A stretch of DNA of 45,512 nucleotides, from assembly GCA_002354205.1 (NCBI GenBank), contig DELD01000056.1, positions 1 through 45,512 of the forward strand, read 5' to 3'. Source of the stretch: Micavibrio sp. UBA2705. GTDB lineage: Bacteria; Pseudomonadota; Alphaproteobacteria; Micavibrionales; Micavibrionaceae. Below are positions 23,132 to 30,978 of this stretch, piece by piece; position 1 is the stretch's first letter, and each line of letters begins with the position of its first letter. The notes under the pieces are model-generated. The model saw nothing but the letters and a program-made list of their open reading frames with translations. It was not told where the DNA came from and ran no database searches. The translations under genes were made by a program, and so were the position numbers.

Positions 23132-25615
23132 ATGTCACAAAAAACATCCGCCAAGCCACGTAAACCTTTAGTCGTGCTGACGGGCGCAGCGGGTAATATT
23201 GGCAAAGCGCTTTGTAAGAAGCTGCAAAAAGACTATCGTATAGCGGGGCTTGATGTGGAACCTTGTGCAAGCGCAGATGATAGTTATGAATGTGATTTAA
23301 CATCCGATTCTTCAGTTGATCTGGCGCTCCATAAACTGCGCGCGTCACATGGTCGAGAAATCGCTGCAGTTATTCATTTGGCGGCTTATTTTGATTTTAC
23401 AGGCGAAGAAAACCCTCTTTATGAACAAGTTAATGTTGAGGGAACGCGCCGCTTTTTGAAAGCGTTACAAGATTTTGATGTCGGGCGCTTTATTTATGCG
23501 TCAACCATGTTGGTACATGAGGCTGGCGTTCCTGGGCAAAAAATTAATGAAGATACACCGCTCAGCCCGGGATGGGCATATCCCGAATCTAAGGCTGAAA
23601 CAGAAAAAGTTGTCGGTGAAGCACATGGCGATATCCCTTATACGATTTTACGCCTTGCAGGACTGTATAGTGAGGATAGCGCAGTGCCGACCTTGTCGTA
23701 TCAAATTGCACGGATTTACGAGCGTGAATTTAAAAGCCATCTTTATGCTGGCGATCTGATGGCAGGACAGGCTTTTATCCACCAAGATGATATGGTTGAT
23801 GTTTTTGCAAAAGTCGTGGAGCGCCGTAAGGCCTTACCTTCAGAAAATATCATGCTCGCAGGTGAACGCGATGTTATGGGCTACCAAGAACTACAAAACC
23901 GTATCGGCGGCTTGATTTTTGGTACAAAGCAATGGAAGACTTTTGATATACCGGAGCTTGTGGCGAAGCCTGGGGCGTGGTTAGAATCCGAAGCGGAGCC
24001 AATCATTCCAGATGCTTTTGATTTGGGTGAAAAACCTTTTATCCAGCCCTTTATGATAGATTTAGCGAGTGATCACTATGATATGAATATTAGCAAAGTG
24101 CAGGAACTGCTCGACTGGCGGCCGAAACATAATATTTATGACGGGATAGCAAAGTTGATTGAAAATCTCAAGGCGGATCCTTCTGCGTGGTATAACCGCA
24201 ATGATATTATGCGCCCTGACTGGATACAGACAGCGCATGAAAAGGGTGAAAATCCCGATAAGATACGCACGAACCACGAAGACCATTATCGTGTGCAGCA
24301 CCGTAATAATCTTTGGGCTCATTTTATGAATATGGGGTTGGCTTTTTGGCTGTTTAGTGCGCCCTTTATATTAGGCTATGAATCGCAGGCGATGGTGTGG
24401 AGTAATATCTGCTCAGGCGGGGCGTTATTTTTATGCTCTTTCTTATCTTTGTCATGGCGTATGGGGCTGGCGCGTTATGCGGCGGGCGCTGTGGGGCTTT
24501 GGCTTTTAGGCGCGCCCTTAGTTTTATGGGCACCAAGCGCGGCAGGCTATTTGAACGACACCATTATTGGTATGTTAGTCATTGGCCTTGCTGTCTGCAC
24601 ACGCCCCGTGCCATGTATTGCATTAGTGGCTGCAGAAACGGGACCGACGACACCGCCCAATTGGGGGTTTAACCCATCGGGCTGGTTTCAACGCATGCCG
24701 ATTATTATTCTGGCTTTTGTCGGTTTTTTTATCTCACGTTATTTATGCGCTTATCAGCTTGGTCATATTGATGGGGTTTGGGAGCCTTTTTTCTCAGGCC
24801 GCGCGGATAACCCACAAAATGGCACGGAAGAAATTATTACCTCTGCTATGTCCAAATCATGGCCAGTGCCTGATGCAGGATTAGGGGCGATGACATATGC
24901 GTTAGAGATCCTCACAGGTCTTATGGGCTCAACGCGGCGTTGGCGTACAATGCCGTGGCTGGTGATGTTGTTTGGCGTTATGATTGTGCCCCTTGGTGTG
25001 ATTTCTATTTTCTTTATTATTATTCAGCCCATTATGCTGGGTACATGGTGTACGCTTTGCCTCATTGCCGCTGCGGCGATGTTAATTCAGATTCCATATT
25101 CTTTGGATGAGCTTATTGCCACGAGTGAATTTCTCTATCGCCGCAAAAAGCAAGGCCGCCCATTGCTGCGCATTTTCTTCACAGGGGATACAGATGAAGG
25201 TGTAGATGACAAGACCGACGATGATTTTGAGCAATCACCGATGGTTATTGTAAAGGACATGCTCGGCGGCGGCGTTACCTTGCCTTGGAATTTGGCGCTA
25301 TGTATTCCAGTCGGAATCTGGTTGATGTGTACGCGTCTTACCCTCGGCGCAGAAGGTGGCATGGCCAATATGGACCACTTGGTCGGAGCTTTGGCTTTAA
25401 CTGTGATTATTACTGCGTTAGCAGAATCTGGTCGCGCTGTACGGTTTTTGCTTATACCGCTGGGTGCGACCTTATTGATTACGCCGTTTATTTATGGTGT
25501 TGGCACGCTCGCCATAGCTTCGAGCTTGATTTGCGGTACTCTTTTGATTGTATTCAGCTTGCCTAAGGGCAAGATTTATAATGCTTACGGGTTATGGGAT
25601 CGTGCCATTGTTTGA
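23132..25615 (+). CDS. Fusion protein: NAD-dependent epimerase (SDR) + SPW repeats + VKOR-like membrane thiol oxidoreductase
   Basis: The 827 residues comprise three parts. Residues 1-340 are an extended SDR with the Rossmann motif TGAAGNIGKAL, a catalytic-type ASTML and Y-x-x-x-K (YPESK). Residues 390-490 are membrane segments resembling two SPW repeats. Residues 520-690 are a membrane domain resembling bacterial vitamin K epoxide reductase with the redox pair C640-T-L-C643 and PVPDAGLGAMTYALE. Further membrane segments end in the polar tail YNAYGLWDRAIV. VKOR homologues feed disulfides to thioredoxin-like partners at the periplasmic face. What the sugar-epimerase-like domain acts on is unknown. 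The ribosome site is weak (AAGGGAAAG). It overlaps the exchanger gene downstream. Confidence 0.85.
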   Translation: MSQKTSAKPRKPLVVLTGAAGNIGKALCKKLQKDYRIAGLDVEPCASADDSYECDLTSDSSVDLALHKLRASHGREIAAVIHLAAYFDFTGEENPLYEQVNVEGTRRFLKALQDFDVGRFIYASTMLVHEAGVPGQKINEDTPLSPGWAYPESKAETEKVVGEAHGDIPYTILRLAGLYSEDSAVPTLSYQIARIYEREFKSHLYAGDLMAGQAFIHQDDMVDVFAKVVERRKALPSENIMLAGERDVMGYQELQNRIGGLIFGTKQWKTFDIPELVAKPGAWLESEAEPIIPDAFDLGEKPFIQPFMIDLASDHYDMNISKVQELLDWRPKHNIYDGIAKLIENLKADPSAWYNRNDIMRPDWIQTAHEKGENPDKIRTNHEDHYRVQHRNNLWAHFMNMGLAFWLFSAPFILGYESQAMVWSNICSGGALFLCSFLSLSWRMGLARYAAGAVGLWLLGAPLVLWAPSAAGYLNDTIIGMLVIGLAVCTRPVPCIALVAAETGPTTPPNWGFNPSGWFQRMPIIILAFVGFFISRYLCAYQLGHIDGVWEPFFSGRADNPQNGTEEIITSAMSKSWPVPDAGLGAMTYALEILTGLMGSTRRWRTMPWLVMLFGVMIVPLGVISIFFIIIQPIMLGTWCTLCLIAAAAMLIQIPYSLDELIATSEFLYRRKKQGRPLLRIFFTGDTDEGVDDKTDDDFEQSPMVIVKDMLGGGVTLPWNLALCIPVGIWLMCTRLTLGAEGGMANMDHLVGALALTVIITALAESGRAVRFLLIPLGATLLITPFIYGVGTLAIASSLICGTLLIVFSLPKGKIYNAYGLWDRAIV

Positions 25616-26645
25616 TGATTTTCCCCTTCTCATGAACTTTGCTATTTTCTTTGTGCTTGCGGGGATAATCTGGAGCGCGGGAACGCGGCTCTCTTACTTT
25701 ATTGACGCCATCGCGGAACAAACGCAAATTGCGCGCGCCTTTATGGGGCTTGTTTTGCTTTCTACCGCGACAGAGTTGCCCGAATTTGTTACTACGCTCA
25801 CCGCGTCATCTAGCGGTAATGGGGCATTAGCGCTCAATAATATGTTTGGCGGCATGATGTTACAGCTCGCAGTATTGGCGGTTGCGGACATGTTTGTCAA
25901 AAAAGGCACCTTAAGTGCCTGTCCAAAAGACCCTACTGTCGCGATAGCGGGCTTGCTGTGTATTAGCTCATTATGCGCCGTGTTGATAATGTACACGCTT
26001 GGCGATATTGCTATCGCAGGGCATGTTGGTATCGGCACTGTTATCGTCGCCATATTTTATATTGCGTCTATGTATATTTTAAAACAATCGCAAGGTCGTG
26101 AGAATTGGAGCGCCGTAGACCTACCTGAAGATAAGATTGCCAAACAGGAGCGGCATAACCGCTTTGATCAATCATCTTTAAAGCGGTTGGCGGTGATGTC
26201 GTTTATTGCGGGGCTATTTATTTTAGTTTGCGGTGTTTTGTTAGTACGCCTTGCCGACACGCTTGCCGTACAAACAGGGCTGGGGAGCAGCTTTATTGGT
26301 GCGTCTTTATTGGCGATGACAACATCATTGCCCGAATTGAGCACATCTATCGCGGCGATACGTGTTAAGGCGTACACTATGGCTATTTCTAATATATTTG
26401 GCAGTAATCTGATTATGACTTTTTTATTATTTCCGAATGATTTGGTTTATACAAATGGCGCGATTATTAATGAAATTAATGCATCGGTTCTTTTTGCGAT
26501 AGGCGCAGGTATTCTGATGACTGCTATTTATTGCATTGGCCTGCTAGCACGGCCGAAAACACGCATTTTCAAGATGGGCATTGATTCGCTGGCGGTTCTT
26601 ATTTGTTATCTTGTCAGTTTATACGCCATTTATTGCCTGCGCTAA
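25581..26645 (+). CDS. Ca2+/cation antiporter family (Na+/Ca2+ exchanger-like) membrane protein
   Basis: The roughly 354-residue protein has about ten membrane segments and the two inverted alpha-repeats of the CaCA family: GLVLLSTATELPEFVTTLTA and, in the second half, GASLLAMTTSLPELSTSIAA followed by ISNIFGSNL. The Glu-Pro-type ion-site motifs appear as TELPEF and TSLPEL. Such proteins exchange Ca2+ or other cations for Na+ or H+ in the inner membrane. Start: ATG 25581 overlaps the upstream gene by 35 bases and keeps the segment PLFDDFPLLMNFAIF, as in relatives. ATG 25632 is the alternative. Neither has a strong ribosome site, so translational coupling to the fusion gene is likely. Confidence 0.82.
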   Translation: MLTGYGIVPLFDDFPLLMNFAIFFVLAGIIWSAGTRLSYFIDAIAEQTQIARAFMGLVLLSTATELPEFVTTLTASSSGNGALALNNMFGGMMLQLAVLAVADMFVKKGTLSACPKDPTVAIAGLLCISSLCAVLIMYTLGDIAIAGHVGIGTVIVAIFYIASMYILKQSQGRENWSAVDLPEDKIAKQERHNRFDQSSLKRLAVMSFIAGLFILVCGVLLVRLADTLAVQTGLGSSFIGASLLAMTTSLPELSTSIAAIRVKAYTMAISNIFGSNLIMTFLLFPNDLVYTNGAIINEINASVLFAIGAGILMTAIYCIGLLARPKTRIFKMGIDSLAVLICYLVSLYAIYCLR

Positions 26646-26669
26646 GCCCTTAAAATACAACTTTTTACA

Positions 26670-26694
26670 GGAACCTTTGCCGCTAGAATGTGTT
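26670..26694 (+). promoter_or_regulatory. EcfG-type promoter for the 79-residue protein
   Basis: GGAAC at 26670-26674, 17-base spacer, GTT at 26692-26694. The gene starts 41 bases downstream behind an AGGAGG site. Confidence 0.65.
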
Positions 26695-26735
26695 GGTATG
26701 AAGAGGAATAACTTTAAACATGATAGGAGGACGGT

Positions 26736-26975
26736 ATGTCTAAGCAGCTAAAGAAAACAATGCAGGACCCTAGTGATAATTACGATAAGCCCGATGATGT
26801 ATTGCAGGATAATGCGCTTTCACAGGAAGAAAAAAGAAAAGTGCTGCGAAACTGGGCGGACGAAGTGCAGCATATTTTAGAATCTGAAGCAGAAAATATG
26901 TGCCCCGAAGGAAAAGCCTCTGAGGAAGAAGAGACGTTACAAAATATTACGCAAGCTTTGGGTAGCTTGCGCTGA
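26736..26975 (+). CDS. Small conserved cytoplasmic protein, 79 aa
   Basis: The acidic, helical 79-residue protein carries the pattern P-D-D-V-L-x-D...L-S-x-E-E-K-R-K-V-L-R-N-W followed by an E-rich segment. I recognise this as a conserved proteobacterial hypothetical family, in which related proteins often read YDxPxEVLxDxxLSxxEKxxxL. The function is unknown. AGGAGG lies 6 bases before the ATG. It has its own stress-type promoter and terminator, so it is a single-gene unit. Confidence 0.8.
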   Translation: MSKQLKKTMQDPSDNYDKPDDVLQDNALSQEEKRKVLRNWADEVQHILESEAENMCPEGKASEEEETLQNITQALGSLR

Positions 26976-26998
26976 ATTTATTTTTATCTATCCAGTAA

Positions 26999-27034
26999 AT
27001 ATCAACCACAGATTTGTGGTTGATATAAATTTTT
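26999..27034. terminator. Terminator hairpin between convergent genes
   Basis: ATATCAACCACA (26999-27010) pairs perfectly with TGTGGTTGATAT (27015-27026) around a 4-base loop, followed on the plus strand by ATTTTTG. It serves the 79-residue gene and perhaps the convergent stress-protein gene. Confidence 0.8.
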
Positions 27035-27043
27035 GTAAGTTTT

Positions 27044-27598
27044 TTAAGCGGTTTTGCTTATATGTACGTGTTTACCGCCATGCTTGCGTAAAACATTTGT
27101 GGCGATGGTTTCACGATTACGGTCAAGCGTTTTAACCCAGAGTAAGAGCCCACCTTCGCGCATTTGCTGCTGGACGCGATTAGAAAGCTTTTTGCGTATG
27201 GAAAAAACGATCGCACATCCCAAAGCAGCGCCGAGTAAACTACCCAAGGCAACGGATCCCAACAAAATATAATTGGTAGCAGGGTTCACCATAAGCGCCC
27301 CTATAGAGCCACCCAAATAAGCTAAGACACCAATGCCGACAGTTGCGCCAATGGTTTTTTCTTCGGGGCGGACGGAAATTTCACGCGGCGTGCGCGGATT
27401 ATCTTCTAGCCATTCTGGCCTGACAGCTTTTGCACCAAAACGCTTTTCAACCTCTTGCATATTACCAAGAACAGTAATGTCATGGCGTGCAAACTGCGAA
27501 CCTTCTAGCTCTGATACGGCTTTATCGAGCTGCTCAAGATCATCAAAAACCCCGACAGCTTCATGCGTTGCAGCTTCTTGTGTTGTTGTATGTATCAT
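27044..27598 (-). CDS. General-stress 17M-like membrane-associated protein, 184 aa
   Basis: The N-terminal domain (about 1-65: EAVGVFDDLEQLDKAVSELE and FARHDITVLG) resembles the alpha/beta domain of the B. subtilis general stress protein 17M (YflT) group. Two glycine/alanine-rich membrane segments follow (about 85-105 and 112-135). The C-terminal domain (GGLLLWVKTLDRNRETIA) repeats the theme. The molecular role is unknown; proteins of this design are stress-induced envelope components. It is preceded by AAAGGAG and an EcfG-type promoter, and is divergent from an MscS channel that also has one. Confidence 0.8.
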   Translation of the reverse strand: MIHTTTQEAATHEAVGVFDDLEQLDKAVSELEGSQFARHDITVLGNMQEVEKRFGAKAVRPEWLEDNPRTPREISVRPEEKTIGATVGIGVLAYLGGSIGALMVNPATNYILLGSVALGSLLGAALGCAIVFSIRKKLSNRVQQQMREGGLLLWVKTLDRNRETIATNVLRKHGGKHVHISKTA

Positions 27599-27622
27599 TA
27601 GAGTATCTCCTTTAACATTGCA

Positions 27623-27647
27623 TACGTTTTATCGGCGCTAAAGTTCC
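27623..27647 (-). promoter_or_regulatory. EcfG-type promoter (CGTA variant) for the 17M-like protein
   Basis: On the minus strand GGAAC (27647-27643), 16-base spacer, CGTA (27626-27623). It stands back-to-back with the mscS promoter at 27697-27722. Confidence 0.5.
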
Positions 27648-27696
27648 ATTAATTTTCTGTGTAGCACTCTTGAAACCAGCTTTTCATACGGTGGCA

Positions 27697-27722
27697 GGAA
27701 CTCAGAGGCGGTTTAGAACGTT
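27697..27722 (+). promoter_or_regulatory. EcfG-type promoter for the first MscS channel
   Basis: GGAAC at 27697-27701, 17-base spacer, full CGTT at 27719-27722. The ATG at 27734 begins only 11 bases after the -10 element, so the transcript should be leaderless or nearly so. Confidence 0.68.
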
Positions 27723-27733
27723 AGCTGTGTGTT

Positions 27734-28786
27734 ATGGATGATTTTGACAGTAGCACAACAGCAAACTTTACAGATGGATTCTCCCTCGCCTGGGGAACCT
27801 TTGGTGGTTGGATAAGCGACTTTTATGCATTGCTGCCCAATATTGTCGCGGGCATTATTTTCTTGATTTTTTTTGCTTTGCTCTCTTATGGCATCTCGCG
27901 CTATATCCGCGCTTACTTTGAACGTAAAGAACGCATTGATTTAGGCAATATTCTCGGAGATTTGGGGTTTTGGGTCTTAATTATCCTTGGCGTACTCATT
28001 GCTTTGACCATTATTATGCCGTCTTTGAAACCTGGCAATTTATTGGCAAGCCTTGGTATTGGTTCTATCGCGGCAGGTTTTGCCTTTAAAGAAATTTTAC
28101 AAAACTGGCTTTCTGGTCTTTTGATCTTGCTACGTATGCCGTTTCGCCGCGGCGACCAAATTCAAGTGCTGGATGCCGAAGGTACCGTTGTGCGAATTGA
28201 ACCGCGTGCGACGGTGCTACGCACTTATGACGGACGTGATATTGTTGTGCCTAATACCATGGTTTATAACAGCATCGTTCTGGTACATACATCACAGCCG
28301 CGCCGCCGTATTGAAATGGATTTAACCGTCGGCTATGATTATGAGGTCCGCCACATTACCAATATTATCCAAACGGCCTTATTAGGCATTGAAGAAATTC
28401 TCAATGACCCACTCCCACAGGTAATGTGCTGGGAACTTGGGGCTACGTCCTTAGGTATCAAACTGCGTTGGTGGATAGATTCTGAGCGCTCTGAAGAAGT
28501 GATTTCGCGCGCGCGCGCCGTGCAGTCGATTAAAGAAGCGTTTGAGATAAACGGCATAGATCCAACAGACCCACAGCTTATTTATTATCAAAATGCGAAT
28601 AAGTTACCACCTGAGCAGGATGAACAGGCGCAGGCCGAGAACCACGCAAATGCAAAGCGAAAAATACGGCAAGAACCATTCAAGGCGCCATTGCCACCGC
28701 CCGCATTCACCGCATCTTCTGCTGATCCAGAATCAGAAACGCTTAAGAGAGATTCAAAAGCAAAAACATTATTGCCGAGTGAGTGA
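27734..28786 (+). CDS. MscS-family mechanosensitive channel, 350 aa
   Basis: Three membrane segments (about 35-60, 75-100, 103-125) lead into the pore helix LLASLGIGSIAAGFAFKEIL. The beta-domain motif follows (RGDQIQVLDAEGTV, then LRTYDGRDIVVPNTMVYNS) and then the alpha/beta cytoplasmic domain. The last 55 residues are a polar, Pro/Glu/Lys-rich tail not needed for the fold. MscS channels release small solutes on hypo-osmotic shock in the inner membrane. No Shine-Dalgarno sequence precedes the ATG, and the predicted transcript starts almost at it. It is the first of two MscS genes here; the other is at 30016-30894. Confidence 0.92.
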   Translation: MDDFDSSTTANFTDGFSLAWGTFGGWISDFYALLPNIVAGIIFLIFFALLSYGISRYIRAYFERKERIDLGNILGDLGFWVLIILGVLIALTIIMPSLKPGNLLASLGIGSIAAGFAFKEILQNWLSGLLILLRMPFRRGDQIQVLDAEGTVVRIEPRATVLRTYDGRDIVVPNTMVYNSIVLVHTSQPRRRIEMDLTVGYDYEVRHITNIIQTALLGIEEILNDPLPQVMCWELGATSLGIKLRWWIDSERSEEVISRARAVQSIKEAFEINGIDPTDPQLIYYQNANKLPPEQDEQAQAENHANAKRKIRQEPFKAPLPPPAFTASSADPESETLKRDSKAKTLLPSE

Positions 28787-28802
28787 AGCGCGCTCTGTTT
28801 TT

Positions 28803-29855
28803 TTAGTTTTCTGTATCGAGGCTCTGCATATCAATAACAAAGCGATAAGCAACATCACCTTTGGCAAGGTGAGCGAAAGCGTCATTAATTTCGTTCATTT
28901 TAATGGTCTTGCACTCTGGGTGAATGTCATGTGCTGCGCAGAAGTCCAGAACTTCCTGTGTTTCTTTAATGCCGCCAATCAAAGACCCCGCAACGCGGCG
29001 ACGACCAAAAATAAGCGGTAAAGTAGAGGCCTCTTCCATTGGGCCAACTTGACCGACAATGACAATCGTCCCGTCAATATCAAGCAGCGGCGTATAAGGG
29101 GAAAGGTCATGCTTTACAGGCGCGGTATCAATAATCAGATCAAAAGATTGCGCAGATTTTTCCATAGCGCCTTCATCTGTTGAAACAAGAATGTCTTTCG
29201 CGCCAATTTTCTTCGCCGCATCCGCTTTGTCGTTTGAACGGCTGATGACCGTGACCTCAGCGCCCATCGCGACAGCAAGCTTCACCGCCATATGCCCAAG
29301 GCCGCCAAGGCCAATCACACCAACGCGGCTGCCCTTGCCCACGCCCCATGTTTTAAGAGGCGAATATGTCGTAATGCCCGCGCAAAGTATGGGCGCTGCT
29401 TTTGCGAGGTCGAGTTTTTCTGGTACGCTTAAGACAAATTCTTCGCGCACAACAATATGTTTAGAATAACCGCCTTGGGTTATTTCTGCGCTAATACGGT
29501 CGGGCGCACCATAGGTTGGTGTCATACCATTGCGGCAATATTGTTCTTCGTGATTGTCACATTGGTCACATTCTTGACAGCTATCGACCATACAGCCTAC
29601 CGCAACGTTATCGCCAATTTTATAATTTTTTACAGCTGCGCCGATGTCTAAAACGCGGCCGACAATTTCATGCCCTGGGACAAGGGGATAAGCTTGTGGC
29701 CCCCAGTCGCCGTTAACGGTATGGAGATCAGAATGGCAAACCCCAGAGTATAAGATTTCAATTGCGACATCGTTTGCGCGCAACGCTCTGCGCTCAAAGT
29801 GGTAAGGCACCATATGTGCATCTGATGAATGCGCTGCGTATCCTGTTGTTTTCAT
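28803..29855 (-). CDS. Zinc-dependent alcohol dehydrogenase, cinnamyl-alcohol/YahK type
   Basis: This is a medium-chain dehydrogenase of about 350 residues. The catalytic zinc ligands are in SGVCHSDLH and PGHEIVGRV. The structural zinc cluster is C-x-x-C-x-x-C-x(7)-C in DSCQECDQCDNHEEQYC, and the NAD(P) motif is GVIGLGGLGHMAVKLA. Sequence pattern and length suit the CAD-like aldehyde reductases, which interconvert a range of aldehydes and alcohols, commonly with NADPH. ATG 29855 is chosen (MKTTGYAAHSSDA) with AGGAAAG upstream; the longer frame to 29915 has no support. It is convergent with the MscS gene. No EcfG site was seen. Confidence 0.92.
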   Translation of the reverse strand: MKTTGYAAHSSDAHMVPYHFERRALRANDVAIEILYSGVCHSDLHTVNGDWGPQAYPLVPGHEIVGRVLDIGAAVKNYKIGDNVAVGCMVDSCQECDQCDNHEEQYCRNGMTPTYGAPDRISAEITQGGYSKHIVVREEFVLSVPEKLDLAKAAPILCAGITTYSPLKTWGVGKGSRVGVIGLGGLGHMAVKLAVAMGAEVTVISRSNDKADAAKKIGAKDILVSTDEGAMEKSAQSFDLIIDTAPVKHDLSPYTPLLDIDGTIVIVGQVGPMEEASTLPLIFGRRRVAGSLIGGIKETQEVLDFCAAHDIHPECKTIKMNEINDAFAHLAKGDVAYRFVIDMQSLDTEN

Positions 29856-30015
29856 TTGTAAAACTTTCCTGAATGTGGCTTGAAATGCGTGGTTTAAATA
29901 TAATGTCAGAGGCATAAATCATCCACGCAGCACCCGCGGGATGTTTGTTTTCATGTCTGCGCTTATAAAAATAGCATGGGCGATCTTATATTCAAGGCTA
30001 GTTCAGGAATAAATT

Positions 30016-30894
30016 TTATTTGGTTTCCTGTACTTCATCAGTGGAAATACCTAAATTTTCTTTGAATGTTAATGTGCGATAAGGGAATGGAATTTCGATG
30101 TTCGCATCATCAAGCGCCCGTTTAATGGCACGTAAAACTTTATCTCGGCTGGTATGCATGTCAATCGGCTTAGATTTACTCCACCAGCGTATTGTGAAAT
30201 CTACGGATGATGAATTAAATTCGCGCGCGAAAACTTGTATGGGTTTGTCTTGATGCACAACATCTTGTGCCTTTACGGCTTTGCTGATGACCTCAGCGGC
30301 TTCATCAAGGTCGGTATCATAAGACACGCCGCATATGACCGTGAACCTGCGCAAGTCTTTATCTGTACGAATATAAACAGGGTTTGAAAACAAAAAGCTA
30401 TTGGGCACTAAAACCAACTGGTCATCTGTTCTGCGAATATGTGTATCTCGTATGGTAATTGTTTCAACGCGGCCATTAAGGCCTTCGCATTCAATATAAT
30501 CCCCAATACGCATTGGCTTACGCAGCATGATCATTGCGCCGGCCATGAAATTTTCAAAAACATCTTTAAACGCAAAGCCGACAGCAATACCGCCAATACC
30601 AAGGCCAGCCAACATTTTAGCGGGGGTCATGCTGGGGAATATAATGGTTAACGCCATTAAAATACCGAAAATCCAAACGCTGATCCTTATTAAAAGCAGG
30701 AAGAAATCGATGAGAGAGCGGCGCATATGTGATGTTGAGAATATTTTTCCAAAAAGCTTCTGGACAAAGAGCGATGCACACCATGTTAAGATCAGCGCAG
30801 CAAAAGCAAGGCCTATGCTGGGGAGCGCCTGAATGAGCCCAATCGCCATGCCTTCTATCTTTTCAGTCAGCGGGGCGAGAAACTCTATATCCAT
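30016..30894 (-). CDS. MscS-family small-conductance mechanosensitive channel, 292 aa
   Basis: This is the standard MscS design and length. Three membrane segments end in the pore helix LAGLGIGGIAVGFAFKDVFE, followed by MIMLRKPMRIGDYIECEGLN, the beta-domain TIRDTHIRRTDDQLVLVPNS and a C-terminal alpha/beta domain. It opens on membrane tension. It is clearly paralogous to the 27734 channel but lacks that protein's polar tail. AGAAGGAAAAG precedes the ATG. An EcfG-type promoter lies in the 84-base gap after the DUF2254 gene. Confidence 0.94.
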   Translation of the reverse strand: MDIEFLAPLTEKIEGMAIGLIQALPSIGLAFAALILTWCASLFVQKLFGKIFSTSHMRRSLIDFFLLLIRISVWIFGILMALTIIFPSMTPAKMLAGLGIGGIAVGFAFKDVFENFMAGAMIMLRKPMRIGDYIECEGLNGRVETITIRDTHIRRTDDQLVLVPNSFLFSNPVYIRTDKDLRRFTVICGVSYDTDLDEAAEVISKAVKAQDVVHQDKPIQVFAREFNSSSVDFTIRWWSKSKPIDMHTSRDKVLRAIKRALDDANIEIPFPYRTLTFKENLGISTDEVQETK

Positions 30895-30939
30895 TGCGGC
30901 TTTTCCTTCTGTCGTTGGTTTTACATCTTTATAAAAACC

Positions 30940-30964
30940 AACACATTACCCGCAGATAAGTTCC
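30940..30964 (-). promoter_or_regulatory. EcfG-type promoter for the second MscS channel
   Basis: On the minus strand GGAAC (30964-30960), 17-base spacer, GTT (30942-30940) followed by GG. The start codon is 46 bases downstream. Confidence 0.65.
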
Positions 30965-30978
30965 CTTAAGCCACTTGT

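Noticed and set aside
29041..29716. Plus-strand frames at 29191-29469, 29457-29651 and 29516-29716
   Set aside because: All are antisense to the alcohol dehydrogenase with intact zinc and NAD motifs.
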